This document shows, piece by piece, positions 1 through 8,081 of a stretch of 12,500 nt of DNA; positions within the stretch are counted from its first letter, which is position 1; every line of letters begins with the position of its first letter. This stretch comes from Monoplex corrugatus (lineage: Eukaryota > Mollusca > Gastropoda > Littorinimorpha > Ranellidae): assembly GCA_030674185.1 (NCBI GenBank), contig CM060307.1:62902153-62914652 (forward strand), written 5' to 3'. Under the pieces are notes generated by a model that saw nothing but the letters and a program-made list of their open reading frames with translations, did not search any database and was not told the DNA's origin. A program made the position numbers and the translations under genes.

Positions 1-13
1 CACGTGCGCGCTC

Positions 14-16
14 GCG

Positions 17-48
<32 letters not shown>

Positions 49-154
49 TACACACACACACACAAACATACACATACACACACACAAACATACACACACA
101 CAAACATACACACATACACACACACACACAAACATACACACACACACACGCATA
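14..154. repeat. (CA)n microsatellite with CAAACATA interruptions
   Basis: Almost pure alternating CA/AC, broken at semi-regular places by AAACATA. The interruptions recur about every 16-30 bp (near 44, 64, 86, 102 and 130), so the array looks like an older dinucleotide tract in which an imperfect unit was itself re-duplicated. The open frames across it (His-Thr repeats) are a by-product and not a gene. Confidence 0.95.
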
Positions 155-270
155 CAGATTGTCACGTTTCCCTAGTCTGTGTAAAACAATCCCCCATCTT
201 ATTATTGAAATAATCAAGTATTCGCTACTTTCCGTTGGGCCAGCCTATGATCTACATTTGGATAGAAATC

Positions 271-328
271 CATCCACACACACACAAACTGTGTGTCACA
301 TACATACATACATGCATACATACATACA

Positions 329-373
<45 letters not shown>

Positions 374-470
374 ACCGCCACCGCCACCACCACCACCACC
401 ACAACAACAACAACAACACACACGCACAGACACACACAGAGACACACAGACACACACACGCGCGTACTCA
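271..470. repeat. Compound microsatellite: CA, ACAT, CCR, CAA, CA
   Basis: Successive tracts run into each other: ACAT/ACATGC units (about 298-331), pure CA (about 330-372), CCG/CCA triplets (371-400), CAA triplets (400-417), then CA mixed with CAGA and CGCG (416-466). Each switch needs only one or two substitutions, as expected where slippage spreads point mutants of a neighbouring repeat. No coding potential beyond low-complexity translation. Confidence 0.93.
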
Positions 471-493
471 CAGGGAGAAACAGAGAGGGGGAG

Positions 494-495
<2 letters not shown>

Positions 496-570
<75 letters not shown>
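496..570. repeat. (GA)n microsatellite, about 37 units, uninterrupted
   Basis: A clean GA dinucleotide run of about 75 bp, entered through a G-rich segment (484-495) and ending in AAAAC. A pure purine/pyrimidine mirror tract of this length can form H-DNA in principle. In animals such tracts are also bound by GAGA-type factors, but nothing nearby suggests a promoter. Confidence 0.95.
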
Positions 571-574
<4 letters not shown>

Positions 575-599
575 CAATTTGAAAAAATCTATTGAATAA

Positions 600-1475
600 A
601 CGAAACCATGAGCTGTCCCGAATCAGCGGCACACAAATGATACGAGCGATCTTTAATAGCACAAACTTGTCTTTGCCGAAAGCATTTTGTGTGACCACAT
701 TGTGCATAGAGATTCATGATGAGTACTAAGCATGCTACGACAAATGAATATTCTGAATCTGTCTCTCCATACCCACGTGGATATGAAACGTTTTCTCCTT
801 TGAAAACAACGATGACGACAAAAAAAGGGAAAAATGGACTCAATAAACCATGACAAGCCTGTGCGTTACACCAAAGTCATGAAATGGACACCGTCTCCTA
901 ACGAACAGCCGATACAAACATCTAGTGCCTTGCCGCTCAACCCTTTGCTGATTTGCTCCATGGTAAATGAAGCATGCCATCAAAATATCCCGCATGGTAG
1001 TTTTTTAAAAAAAAAATCCTTTGAGAAAAGAAGAACATTCATATTGAGGTGTAAGGATATGTCTGTGAATCTGTGAACAAAATATGTCAGTAATGATTTC
1101 TCGGCTGTTTGTTTGATTCATAGGTCCCTTTCAGTGAGTAGTATATTCGCGAGTATATAGGTATATACTAGGGTCGTGTAATGTGAAATGTGAAAATCTT
1201 TACTTGAAAAGATGTTGGCTTTAGTGTGAACTGATTTAAATTAACGGCCTTTGGTGAAAGTGAACCGCTGAAGAAAAGTCCTATTTTGCAAGTTTCTTTA
1301 AGATCGGCCGAAGATCAAGGTCACAAGAACGCAAAATGTGTTTTCGTGTGTCAACACGGATTTGTCCATCATTTATCAACGGATCTTGAACATAATTATG
1401 TACCGCATAACCAGCTTGTAGACCTCAATGGATCAATTGCAAACAAACGTGGACCTCAGTTGATTCGCTCAATCC
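600..1475. other. Stretch with no recognisable gene
   Basis: AT-rich, mixed-complexity DNA. The open frames here (for instance plus strand 834-1076 and 1286-1546) are short, have no recognisable motif and read like chance frames. The last 200 bases could include the 3' UTR of the minus-strand LINE that ends at 1476, but I see no tail repeat or poly-A that would fix its end. Confidence 0.6.
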
Positions 1476-2215
1476 TCATCGCTCCAAGTGAAACAAGGCG
1501 TCAAACACTATACTCCTGCCATGACTGTCTTGAGCAGCGAGGATAGCTCATTCCATGCTTTCCGGGCTTGTTTTATCTCTTGCTGACTTGTGGGCTTCCG
1601 TGCGCCTTGTGGTCTGCCCCTGTTTTTTTTTCCCATGTGGCGCCAATGAAAGAGCGGTGTTAAGGTGTCTGGTTTTGTCCATCCTGAGGACATGTTTCAA
1701 CCATCTCCATCTCTTCTTCTTCACCCCGTTGACAATATTCCTGATGCCTGATCGTCTGACCATCTCTTCGCTGGAGATTTGTTGCTCCCATCTTATGTTC
1801 ATAATCTGTCGCTGACATCTTCCTATGAAGCTCTCTAGCGACTCTCGATCTTGAAGTCTACATAGAGCAGAAATGATTGGACATTGGACTTGTAAATCTT
1901 CAGCTGGATGTTTATTGTTGAGGTTGCTGAATGCCTGTACACTTTTTTCTCGACATTGCTGTCTGGAGAGATGAAACTTTCCAAATATTTAAAGTTTTCT
2001 ACTTTTCTAGCTCTTCTCCTCTGACTGTGGTTTTCTTTATGTTCCCTGTCTTCAGTGTCATTATTTTTTTTTCTGGATGGCTCTTCAGCTTACTGATCTT
2101 ACGATGTTCCCTACCCTGTCTTTTCCTGAACAACTTTCTGGTAGTGTGAGAGCAGATCTGTATCTTTTGCAAAATCGCTGTTAGTCGTTTGATGAGACCG
2201 CAAACCAATACCCTG
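1476..2215 (-). pseudogene. Decayed LINE (non-LTR retrotransposon) reverse transcriptase, C-terminal part
   Basis: Reading the minus strand from high to low coordinates gives successive pieces of a LINE reverse transcriptase in the right order but in changing frames. They are DFAKDTDLLSH, the catalytic FADD box, with FAKD at 2162-2173; VRGEELEK then VENFKYLES (about 1981-2030); LKIYKSNVQSFLLY (about 1880-1920); NIRWEQQISSEE (1767-1802); RWRWLKHVLRM (1680-1712); GKKNRGRP (about 1610-1636); and WNELSSL (1537-1555). The final stop is probably at 1476-1478. This order (YLGS, LLYG, NI.W..., RW.WLGHVLRM, GRP, tail) is typical of many invertebrate LINE C-termini; the clade is most likely RTE-like, by inference. 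One catalytic aspartate has become lysine, and several frameshifts are present, one at the T tract at 1622-1630, as well as in-frame stops. The copy is inactive. The upstream edge near 2215 is approximate, and the endonuclease and 5' part are absent. Confidence 0.85.
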
Positions 2216-3277
2216 CGCTGTTCAATGAAAAACGTAGACCACTGGGTATATGATATAAAAATAAATGTAAGTAGGAAGCGTATAGCTTTGTTATTTACGA
2301 ACCGATTTGATTCAAATTTTAGCAGTATGTGATACGATCTGGATGTTCATCGGCGAGAACTAATTTAGATACATTTATTTTTATACAGTGGGAAGATCTG
2401 GGGATCATACAGGTGACTCTCGTCCACTGTAGTACTGAAGCGTCATTGAGAATGTTGCTCACATTTCCTGATAACGCTGCAGGCGTCTGTATGTTTCAGA
2501 CCTGGCTGACGCCACGATACACAATGATAGTATGATGGTAACCTTAGAGACAGCCCCTGTCATCCAGTGTTTTGATCCTAGATGGAACTCTATGGCATCG
2601 TGATCACCACCCTCAGTATCATGAGACCTCGTATTAAAGAATCATGACATTTGTCCAAGATTCTGTGTCCCTTCTCACCCTGATGTCGGTAGTGAGCCCA
2701 GTTTTGGTTTCCTCGACCGCTTCCACGCCAGATATGAATTCAAGTCAGTGTGTTTGGTGTCAGTGGTTCGTTAGTGTTGTTGATTGTTGTTGATGACGGG
2801 TCGTGGTGATGGTGTCCTTACCGTGCGATCTCTCACTCGGACTGGCTCCGTCACTGAGTGATTACTGACGTTACCAAGCTGGCTTAGAAGACAATGTCCT
2901 CACTAAGCTGGACCAGAATGGGCACTTTTGAACTCTACGAAAATGATCCAGCAGCAGTGCAGGGTCTCCGCAGGCGGGTGGCCTCATTATGGCACGAAAT
3001 ATCTGGATCCAGTAGGTTTCCTGGCATTGCGATTTTGAATTTAATCAACTTAGGGTTGGAGGTGTGTTGCATAGCCAGTGTGAGCAGCATAGGATTAACT
3101 TCACTGAGGGGGTGTAAAAGTTGGCACAAAAGGGAAAAAAAAAAGACTTTTTTAACGGAAAATATTCCACGAAAAGGGAAACACTTAGTATGGCATGACT
3201 GTATTGTTTTTTCATTTTCTCTTAATTTTTTTAAATGTTGTTCACGGCTAGTGCTTTGATGATGGGGCACGTTGGTG

Positions 3278-3278
<1 letters not shown>
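2216..3278. other. Stretch with no recognisable gene
   Basis: Apart from the inverted repeat at 2239-2391, I recognise nothing here. A 121-residue open frame at 2894-3259 (plus) has no family motif, and its C-terminal third translates A- and T-rich DNA. Base composition between about 2540 and 3050 is more balanced than in the flanks, so this part could be an unrecognised repeat or an exon fragment, but no splice-bounded frame stands out. Confidence 0.5.
2239..2391. repeat. Imperfect inverted repeat, possible small MITE
   Basis: A 16-bp arm, TATAAAAATAAATGTA (2254-2269), recurs exactly inverted at 2370-2385. Both arms are flanked on the outside by CCACTG / CAGTGG (2239-2244 and 2386-2391). 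The left arm carries about 9 extra bases between CCACTG and the 16-mer. The loop is about 100 bp and has no coding potential. The shape suits a tiny non-autonomous DNA element, but I see no convincing target-site duplication. Confidence 0.4.
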
Positions 3279-3365
<87 letters not shown>

Positions 3366-3474
3366 CTGTCTGTATGCATGTATATTTGTCTGTGTGTGCG
3401 CGTGCGTGTGTGTGCCCATGCGTGTGATAAGGCGAAGAGAGAGAGAGGGGGTGGGGGGACGGAGAGAAAGAGTG

Positions 3475-3541
<67 letters not shown>

Positions 3542-3633
3542 TGTTTTCCCTCACTGTTTCTGTTAACCTTTATTGAAATATGTGTTTTGAGACCAAAAAT
3601 AAATAAAGAAAGAAAGAAAGAAAGAAAGAAAGA

Positions 3634-3634
<1 letters not shown>
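3279..3634. repeat. Compound microsatellite block, copy 1 of a tandem pair
   Basis: Order: (TG)n at 3279-3365; a unique-sequence spacer (3369-3473) with a TGCATG / TGTGCGCGTGCG segment and a G-rich GAGAGAGGGGG run; a second (TG)n (3476-3540); a second spacer (3541-3595) with CCTCACTGTTTCTG and ATTGAAATATG; then AAATAAATAAAG and (AAAG)n (3596-3634). The same order with near-identical spacers repeats immediately downstream. Long reverse-strand frames across it are low-complexity artefacts. Confidence 0.92.
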
Positions 3635-3636
<2 letters not shown>

Positions 3637-3707
<71 letters not shown>

Positions 3708-3843
3708 CTGTATGCATGTATATTTGTCTGTGTGTGCGCGTGCGTGTGTGTGCCCATGCGTGTGATAAGGCGAAGAGAGAGAGAGGGGGTGGGGGGCGGA
3801 GAGAAAGAATGATGTGTGTTGTGTGTGTGTGTGTGTGTGTGTG

Positions 3844-3878
<35 letters not shown>

Positions 3879-3990
3879 GTTGTGTTCCCTCACTGTTTCT
3901 GTTAACCTTTATTGAAATATGTGTTTTGAGACCAAAAATAAATAAATAAAGAAAGAAAGAAAGAAAGAAAGAAATGAAGAAAGAAAATAA
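3637..3990. repeat. Compound microsatellite block, copy 2 of a tandem pair
   Basis: Repeats copy 1 at an offset of 338-339 bp: (TG)n 3637-3706, spacer A 3707-3808, (TG)n 3811-3875 with two TTG interruptions, spacer B about 3880-3937, then AAATAAATAAATAAAG and (AAAG)n to about 3985. The spacers differ from copy 1 only by a few substitutions or single-base indels (for example GGACGG versus GGCGG near 3456/3797). This points to a recent duplication of the whole compound unit rather than independent slippage. Confidence 0.92.
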
Positions 3991-4011
3991 AGAAAACGGC
4001 GTATGGAGTTC

Positions 4012-4242
4012 GTGTGTGTTTAGAGAAAGAGTAGAGAGAGAGGGAGAAGGCGGGACATGAGCACAGATAGACATATAGACATACATACATCATACAGACA
4101 GACAGACAGACAGACATATATGCATACAGACAGACAGGCAGGCAGGCAGTGTGTGTGTGTGTGTGTGTGCGGGTGCGGGTGCGTGTGCGTGTGCGTTTGC
4201 ATGTGTGTGTGTGAGACTGCGTGCGTGCTTGCGTGTGTGTGT

Positions 4243-4283
<41 letters not shown>

Positions 4284-4345
4284 GTGTCTGTGTACGCGTA
4301 CGTGCATGCATGCGTGCGAGAGTGTTTGTATATGTATATATGTGT
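4012..4345. repeat. Compound TG / ACAT / ACAG / AGGC microsatellites
   Basis: After a GAGA-rich stretch, ACATAG/ACAT tetranucleotides (about 4070-4093) pass into (ACAG)n, then (AGGC)n (4136-4149), then (TG)n (4148-4168), GGTGC and GTGTGC variants, a (TG)n run (4232-4278) and CGTACGTGCATGCATGCG (about 4294-4312), which is self-complementary and Z-DNA-prone. These tracts are typical of slippage evolution. No gene. Confidence 0.9.
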
Positions 4346-4789
4346 TTCCCATCACTTTTAAGCGTTCATCAATTTGCAGTGCATCATCCATCACATAAAT
4401 CAGTTGTGCCAAGTACTGGCAAATTAAAACAAAAATCTTTTTAGAAATTATTTCGTTTTCCTTTACAGTGAACAGACATCATCACACCGACGATAGAAAA
4501 AGGTTGAGCTGACATATTTCAACAACACGTAACATACGGAAACATACATAATAATATTTCGAAGAGTGGAACCTTCATTGAGAACATCAAGATTAAGCAC
4601 ATGTCATGAAGATAAACCTGTTTTCTGCCGAGAAAACATTTCCAAGCCTTGTCAAACTGTTGACTGCCTGTACCCTGCCACCCTGTTATACGCATGGGTT
4701 TTGCAGACCTTGTGTCATTCACAGTATTCTCGTACAGTTCTTGTAGAATTAATATAGATCTACATCGGTAAGACGAAATTTTATAATCA
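4346..4789. other. Stretch with no recognisable gene
   Basis: AT-rich sequence without repeats longer than a few units. Two short overlapping frames (minus 4519-4722, plus 4566-4757) have no motif I recognise. It separates the TG-type arrays from the GAT/GAA arrays. Confidence 0.5.
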
Positions 4790-5077
4790 TGATAACAGTA
4801 ATGATAATGATGATGATGATAAGGATGGTGATGATAGTGATCATGATGATGATGATGATGATGACGACGACGATGATGATGATGGTGTTGGTGTTGGTGA
4901 TGGTGTTGATGATGACGATGTTAGTGGTGGTGGTGGTGGTGGCGGCGATGATGATGATGACGCTGATGACGACGCTGATGATGATGATAATGGTGACCAT
5001 GTTGATGATGATGAGGAGGAGGAGGAGAAGGAGGAGGAGGAGGAGAAGAAGAAGAAGAAGGAGAAGAAGCATCGTGT

Positions 5078-5129
<52 letters not shown>

Positions 5130-5141
5130 GAAGATGATGAA
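4790..5141. repeat. (GAT)n trinucleotide array with GAC, GGT and GGA variants
   Basis: Dominated by GATGAT units from about 4798 to 5012. GAC, GTT and GTG triplet variants mostly keep the three-base phase. A GGAGGA/GAAGAA insert (about 5013-5068) follows, then a purer (GAT)n at about 5076-5141. Because the phase is a multiple of three, several frames stay open on both strands (poly-Met, poly-Ser/Ile), which produces spurious open frames. Confidence 0.95.
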
Positions 5142-5430
5142 GATGTAGAAGGAGAAGAAGAAGATGATGAAGATAAAGAAGAAAGAAGAAGAAGAAGAGA
5201 AGAGAAGAAGAAGAAGAAGAAGAAGAAGAAGAAGAAGAAGAAGAAGAAGAAGAAGAAGAAGAAGAAGAAGAAGAAGAAGAAGAAGAAGAAAGAAGAACAA
5301 GAAGAAGAACAGAAGAACAAGAAGAACAAGAAGAACAAGAACAAGAAGAACAAGAAGAACAAGAAGAACAAGAACAAGAACAACAAGAACAAGAACAAGA
5401 ACAAGAACAAGAACAAGAACAAGAAATAAT
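5142..5430. repeat. (GAA)n array followed by AAGAAC-type hexanucleotide repeats
   Basis: GAAGAA with scattered GAT (5147-5203) leads into an uninterrupted (GAA) run of about 29 triplets (5204-5290). Then come GAAGAACAA and GAACAA units (5291-5425), ending in AATAATAAT. The plus strand is entirely purine from about 5171 to 5296. Long GAA·TTC runs form intramolecular triplexes; in the human FXN gene an expanded GAA tract causes silencing. The C-containing hexamers probably arose by a GAA-to-CAA point change and spread. Confidence 0.95.
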
Positions 5431-5721
5431 AATCTTTCGTTCGCCATCTGCATGGTCAGGACATATATGGGGATGACTATGACCGGGATTTGATTTTCCT
5501 GTTCCCGCGGCCGCCGTGGAGCTTAAGTGATCAGCGGAGTAGTAGCCGGATACACCTCCTATGGCCCCATTGACATGGGTGACATCGCTACAACATGTGT
5601 TTACCTATCTGGTCCCCATGACCGCAGGAGTATGTTGGCAAAGGTATAGAAATGGCCGGACGATCAGGCATCAACAGTTATCTATTTTCTAGACAACCGT
5701 ATTAGATGCAAGGAACAGAGA
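5431..5721. other. Stretch with no recognisable gene
   Basis: Mixed-composition DNA with a short GC-rich spot (CCGCGGCCGCCG at about 5505-5516). No open frame of note and no recognised repeat. It ends directly at the TTAA that flanks the element at 5722. Confidence 0.5.
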
Positions 5722-5914
5722 TTAACTCTTTGACTCCCGCACCCTGTCCACCAGCATCCTGCATTGTCAACCATGCTAGTAAAGTAAAAACTTATCCTTT
5801 TGACTCCCTCACCCTATCCACCAGATTCCCGCAGGAAGCTGGTGGATAGAGTAGGAGAATCAAAGGGTTAAGTTTTTGCAGTTGGTGGATAGGGTGCTCG
5901 AGTCAAAGGGTTAA
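5722..5914. mobile_element. piggyBac-like MITE (non-autonomous, TTAA target site), foldback type
   Basis: TTAA occurs directly at both edges (5722-5725 and 5911-5914). Between them lies a 185-bp element whose ends are inverted repeats: 5726-5753 pairs with the complement of 5883-5910 at 24 of 28 positions, beginning CYCTTTGACTC. TTAA target duplications together with termini starting CCC are the signature of the piggyBac superfamily; here the left terminus has CTC, one change from CCC. Inside is a second inverted pair of 39 bp (5786-5824 against 5839-5877, 32 of 39 matching) that shares the CCTTTTGA / CACCCTATCCACCAG text with the outer ends and has its own GGGTTAA on the right (5865-5871). 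The inner loop is only 14 bp. There is no transposase frame, so movement would need an enzyme encoded elsewhere. Assignment to piggyBac rests on termini only. Confidence 0.75.
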
Positions 5915-7120
5915 AAATACTACCTTTCTATCTAATACTACGCTAAGTGACCTTACTTAAAGTAATATAAGAAATCATATAGCAGGACTCCATGCTTGCT
6001 CACATCTGAAAATACTGTTGTTATTTTTGTATACACGCTCCAATGAGCATAATTTAAAGTCTACAGTACCTTGACTTCCTTCAATTAATTATGACATCCG
6101 TACGTTATTACGGACATAATGTAAGAATGCCTTTGATTTTTATTTGTTGTACATTTAGAAAAAAGTCTTTTTCACAGGAAAAATAAAAGGAAGAAAACGA
6201 TCACCGTGGTGATGTCAGTTTCAGAAGATCAGAGCGGCATGTGGATAACGACACAAGAGTGGTGCATTACATGGGGCAGAAAAATAAAAAAAGATTACGG
6301 TGATTGAGTTTTGACAGAATCATGATTGGACACTTTCGTATTCGAACCTGCTACAGACAGTGATAATTAACTGGCCTTTGGTATTCATTTCAGCCACAGT
6401 GCCTACTGGTTGTGGAACGCTTCCAGGATATTCTGACCGCTAATAGATCTAATGTGTTACACATAAACTAGATTTATGGGCACATCCTCAGTCCAAAGTG
6501 AAACTTTAAGCGCAAAGAAATGGTAAACTTATGAAGTACAAATTGATGCTGTTGCGTTTTCGACAGTATTATATTAGTAAATGGAAGAATCAAGAGCATT
6601 TTGCAATTACAATTTCAAATGCTAAGTGGTGAAACCAGACAGGTATTTTATCAATGTAGCCACCATTTGCTGGTCATCTTTAACCATATCATTCCTTTAG
6701 TCGGCAGCATAAACTGATATGCAAGTAAGTTAAAATCTTATCTTAGAACAAGATTTACATTCTTAACCCCCACTCCAGTTATCTGGCCATATCGCTATGC
6801 CGTTCGATGACTCAGTCTAAAAAACGTGAAAAATATTCCACACACTTTCTGCGCTCTGTAAGAATGTTTAAAATGCGGAGACAGTGGGCCGGAAGAAAGC
6901 AAACAGGGGCTAAGTAAGCACACATTTCCACGCAAGCCCCCACTCCATTACACCACGATCAAAACGGTTCCAGATCCTGAACACTAATCTTTAATCGCGA
7001 TCATCTGAGAGTGGCGCGGCGGTCCCCTTTGATGTCAGGGTCATGTTGACTCAACCACCGCCGCTGAGATGTAGGGGCTGTCGCAGGTCGCATAGCGCAC
7101 AATACCTAACCAACACTGGA
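5915..7120. other. Stretch with no recognisable gene
   Basis: AT-rich DNA dense in stop codons in all frames, with no protein motif. Minor points are a short direct repeat, CCCCCACTCCA, near 6767 and 6937, and a possible degenerate tRNA-like pair of boxes at 6338-6396 on the minus strand (listed separately). Confidence 0.55.
6338..6396 (-). other. Possible degenerate tRNA-derived SINE promoter boxes
   Basis: On the minus strand a B-box-like GGTTCGAATAC (6338-6348) follows a weak A-box-like TGGCTGAAATG (6386-6396) at roughly tRNA spacing. No cloverleaf folds convincingly by eye and no SINE tail is visible. The match could be chance. Confidence 0.2.
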
Positions 7121-7146
7121 CCCCCGGCCCCACCCTGTCCACCCCC
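7121..7146 (-). other. Putative G-quadruplex (minus strand)
   Basis: The plus strand has four C runs (5, 4, 3 and 5) separated by loops of 2, 1 and 6 bases. The minus strand therefore fits the four-run G3+ rule with loops of at most 7. A further run of eight C follows at about 7184-7191. Confidence 0.6.
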
Positions 7147-7627
7147 TCTTCACTCGCCGCCTAATCAGGCCCAGCCATCAAATCCCCCCCCGTGCCCCTT
7201 GCCTCGCTTGAGTTACTTCTCCTCCCGGCTTTCAAGCAGATTATCTTGCCACTAAGTGGAGTAATTCGTCGCTTTCTAGTCAATCACGGTGTTTTCTCAA
7301 TAAATGGATTGTTGAAGTTTGTCTTGCTCGAGAAGAGTGCGAAGCCCATTACTGACTCGCCACCCGTAATAAGCGGGCAGAACGGTCAAGCGGTGCTGGT
7401 ACTCAGGGGCTCGGTAGCCGCCAAGGTCAATATTGGTACCGTTAAACCGATCACTTGTTTTCACGGGCCTCGTCTGGTCACGCTGGGACGCCACCACGAC
7501 TGTTGGAGAGCTGTGTGGGAAATTCACCTTGTTCATCTACCTGGCGGTATCTCCTTACAATTAGCCCGCTACGGCCATCACAATCAACTCTTTGTAGTGC
7601 CACTTAACCCCCCCGTGCTCCTGTTGT

Positions 7628-7792
7628 ATCTGAAATGTGACTTTGTATGGCCCAGTGTTGTGTGGGGGTATGCATATGTATGTCCTAATTGTACTTCTGA
7701 TAGATCTATGATTTTGACTGCTTTAGTCATAACTGCATTGTGGTTTTTTTATGTTGTAGTTATATCTGTAATGTGACGTTGTATGTCCTAGT
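7628..7792 (+). repeat. Degenerate direct repeat, about 136 bp spacing
   Basis: A 29-bp segment starting ATCTGAAATGTGAC (7628-7656) recurs at 7764-7792 with 25 of 29 matches. A shorter third match, GTGACTTTGTATGTC, lies at 8013-8027. Related TATGTCC(T/C)A(G/A)TT phrases occur at about 7680, 7782 and 7810. This suggests an old tandem array of which two to three units survive next to the (TA)n tract. Confidence 0.5.
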
Positions 7793-7818
7793 TATCCTGT
7801 ACTCTTTGCATGTCCCAG

Positions 7819-7819
<1 letters not shown>

Positions 7820-7870
<51 letters not shown>
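7820..7870. repeat. (TA)n microsatellite, about 25 units
   Basis: Uninterrupted TA dinucleotides, followed after CACT by another short TATATATA. Long pure AT runs can extrude as cruciforms and are often length-unstable. Confidence 0.95.
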
Positions 7871-7873
<3 letters not shown>

Positions 7874-8081
7874 TTATATATATCCTGTGGCCCTGAAATA
7901 CATTAGGGGTACTATCACTGAGTTATAGAGGGCACTGCACAGAATCTCATCCAGAACAAGAGTGGAGTATCTTCGTTGCTGCCCTACAGGCCGCTGGGAT
8001 AAGAGGCAGTAAGTGACTTTGTATGTCTCTACTTCATCTGTAAAGAGACGCTTCATTGATTTGATTCAGTTTTTACGTCGG

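Larger units (their letters stand above)
7040..7820. other. GC-richer stretch, no recognised gene
   Basis: Composition changes from the AT-rich flank to GC-rich, C-tract-laden sequence (7040-7220), then balanced DNA (7220-7620). A 194-residue plus-strand frame (7192-7776) and a 79-residue minus frame (7297-7536) are open, but I recognise no domain in either. The plus frame turns hydrophobic and T-rich only at its end. An AATAAA sits at 7299-7304. The segment could be part of an unrecognised transposon such as a solo LTR, but I see no terminal dinucleotides, primer-binding site or duplication to support that. Confidence 0.4.

Noticed and set aside
2894..3259. 121-residue plus-strand frame as a host gene
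   Set aside because: No motif is recognised, and the last third translates A- and T-homopolymer-rich DNA. Not enough to call a gene.
2935..4086. 383-residue open frame on the minus strand
   Set aside because: It consists almost entirely of His-Thr runs from CA/TG repeats plus the duplicated spacers. Its length comes from repeat phase, with no domain.
4749..5453. 234-residue minus-strand frame resembling a very hydrophobic membrane protein
   Set aside because: The poly-Leu/Ile/Val is simply the translation of the GAT and GAA arrays. Other frames of the same DNA give poly-Ser/Phe or poly-Arg/Met equally well.
5503..5535. Cluster of restriction-type sites (CCGCGG, GCGGCCGC, CTTAAG, TGATCA) suggesting a cloning linker
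   Set aside because: No vector or adaptor sequence is recognisable on either side. The sites can arise in a GC-rich patch, so contamination is not supported.
7192..7776. 194-residue plus-strand frame as a gene
   Set aside because: No recognisable domain or supporting splice or start context. An antisense frame is open over much of it, and the C-terminus is T-rich noise. Left as unassigned.
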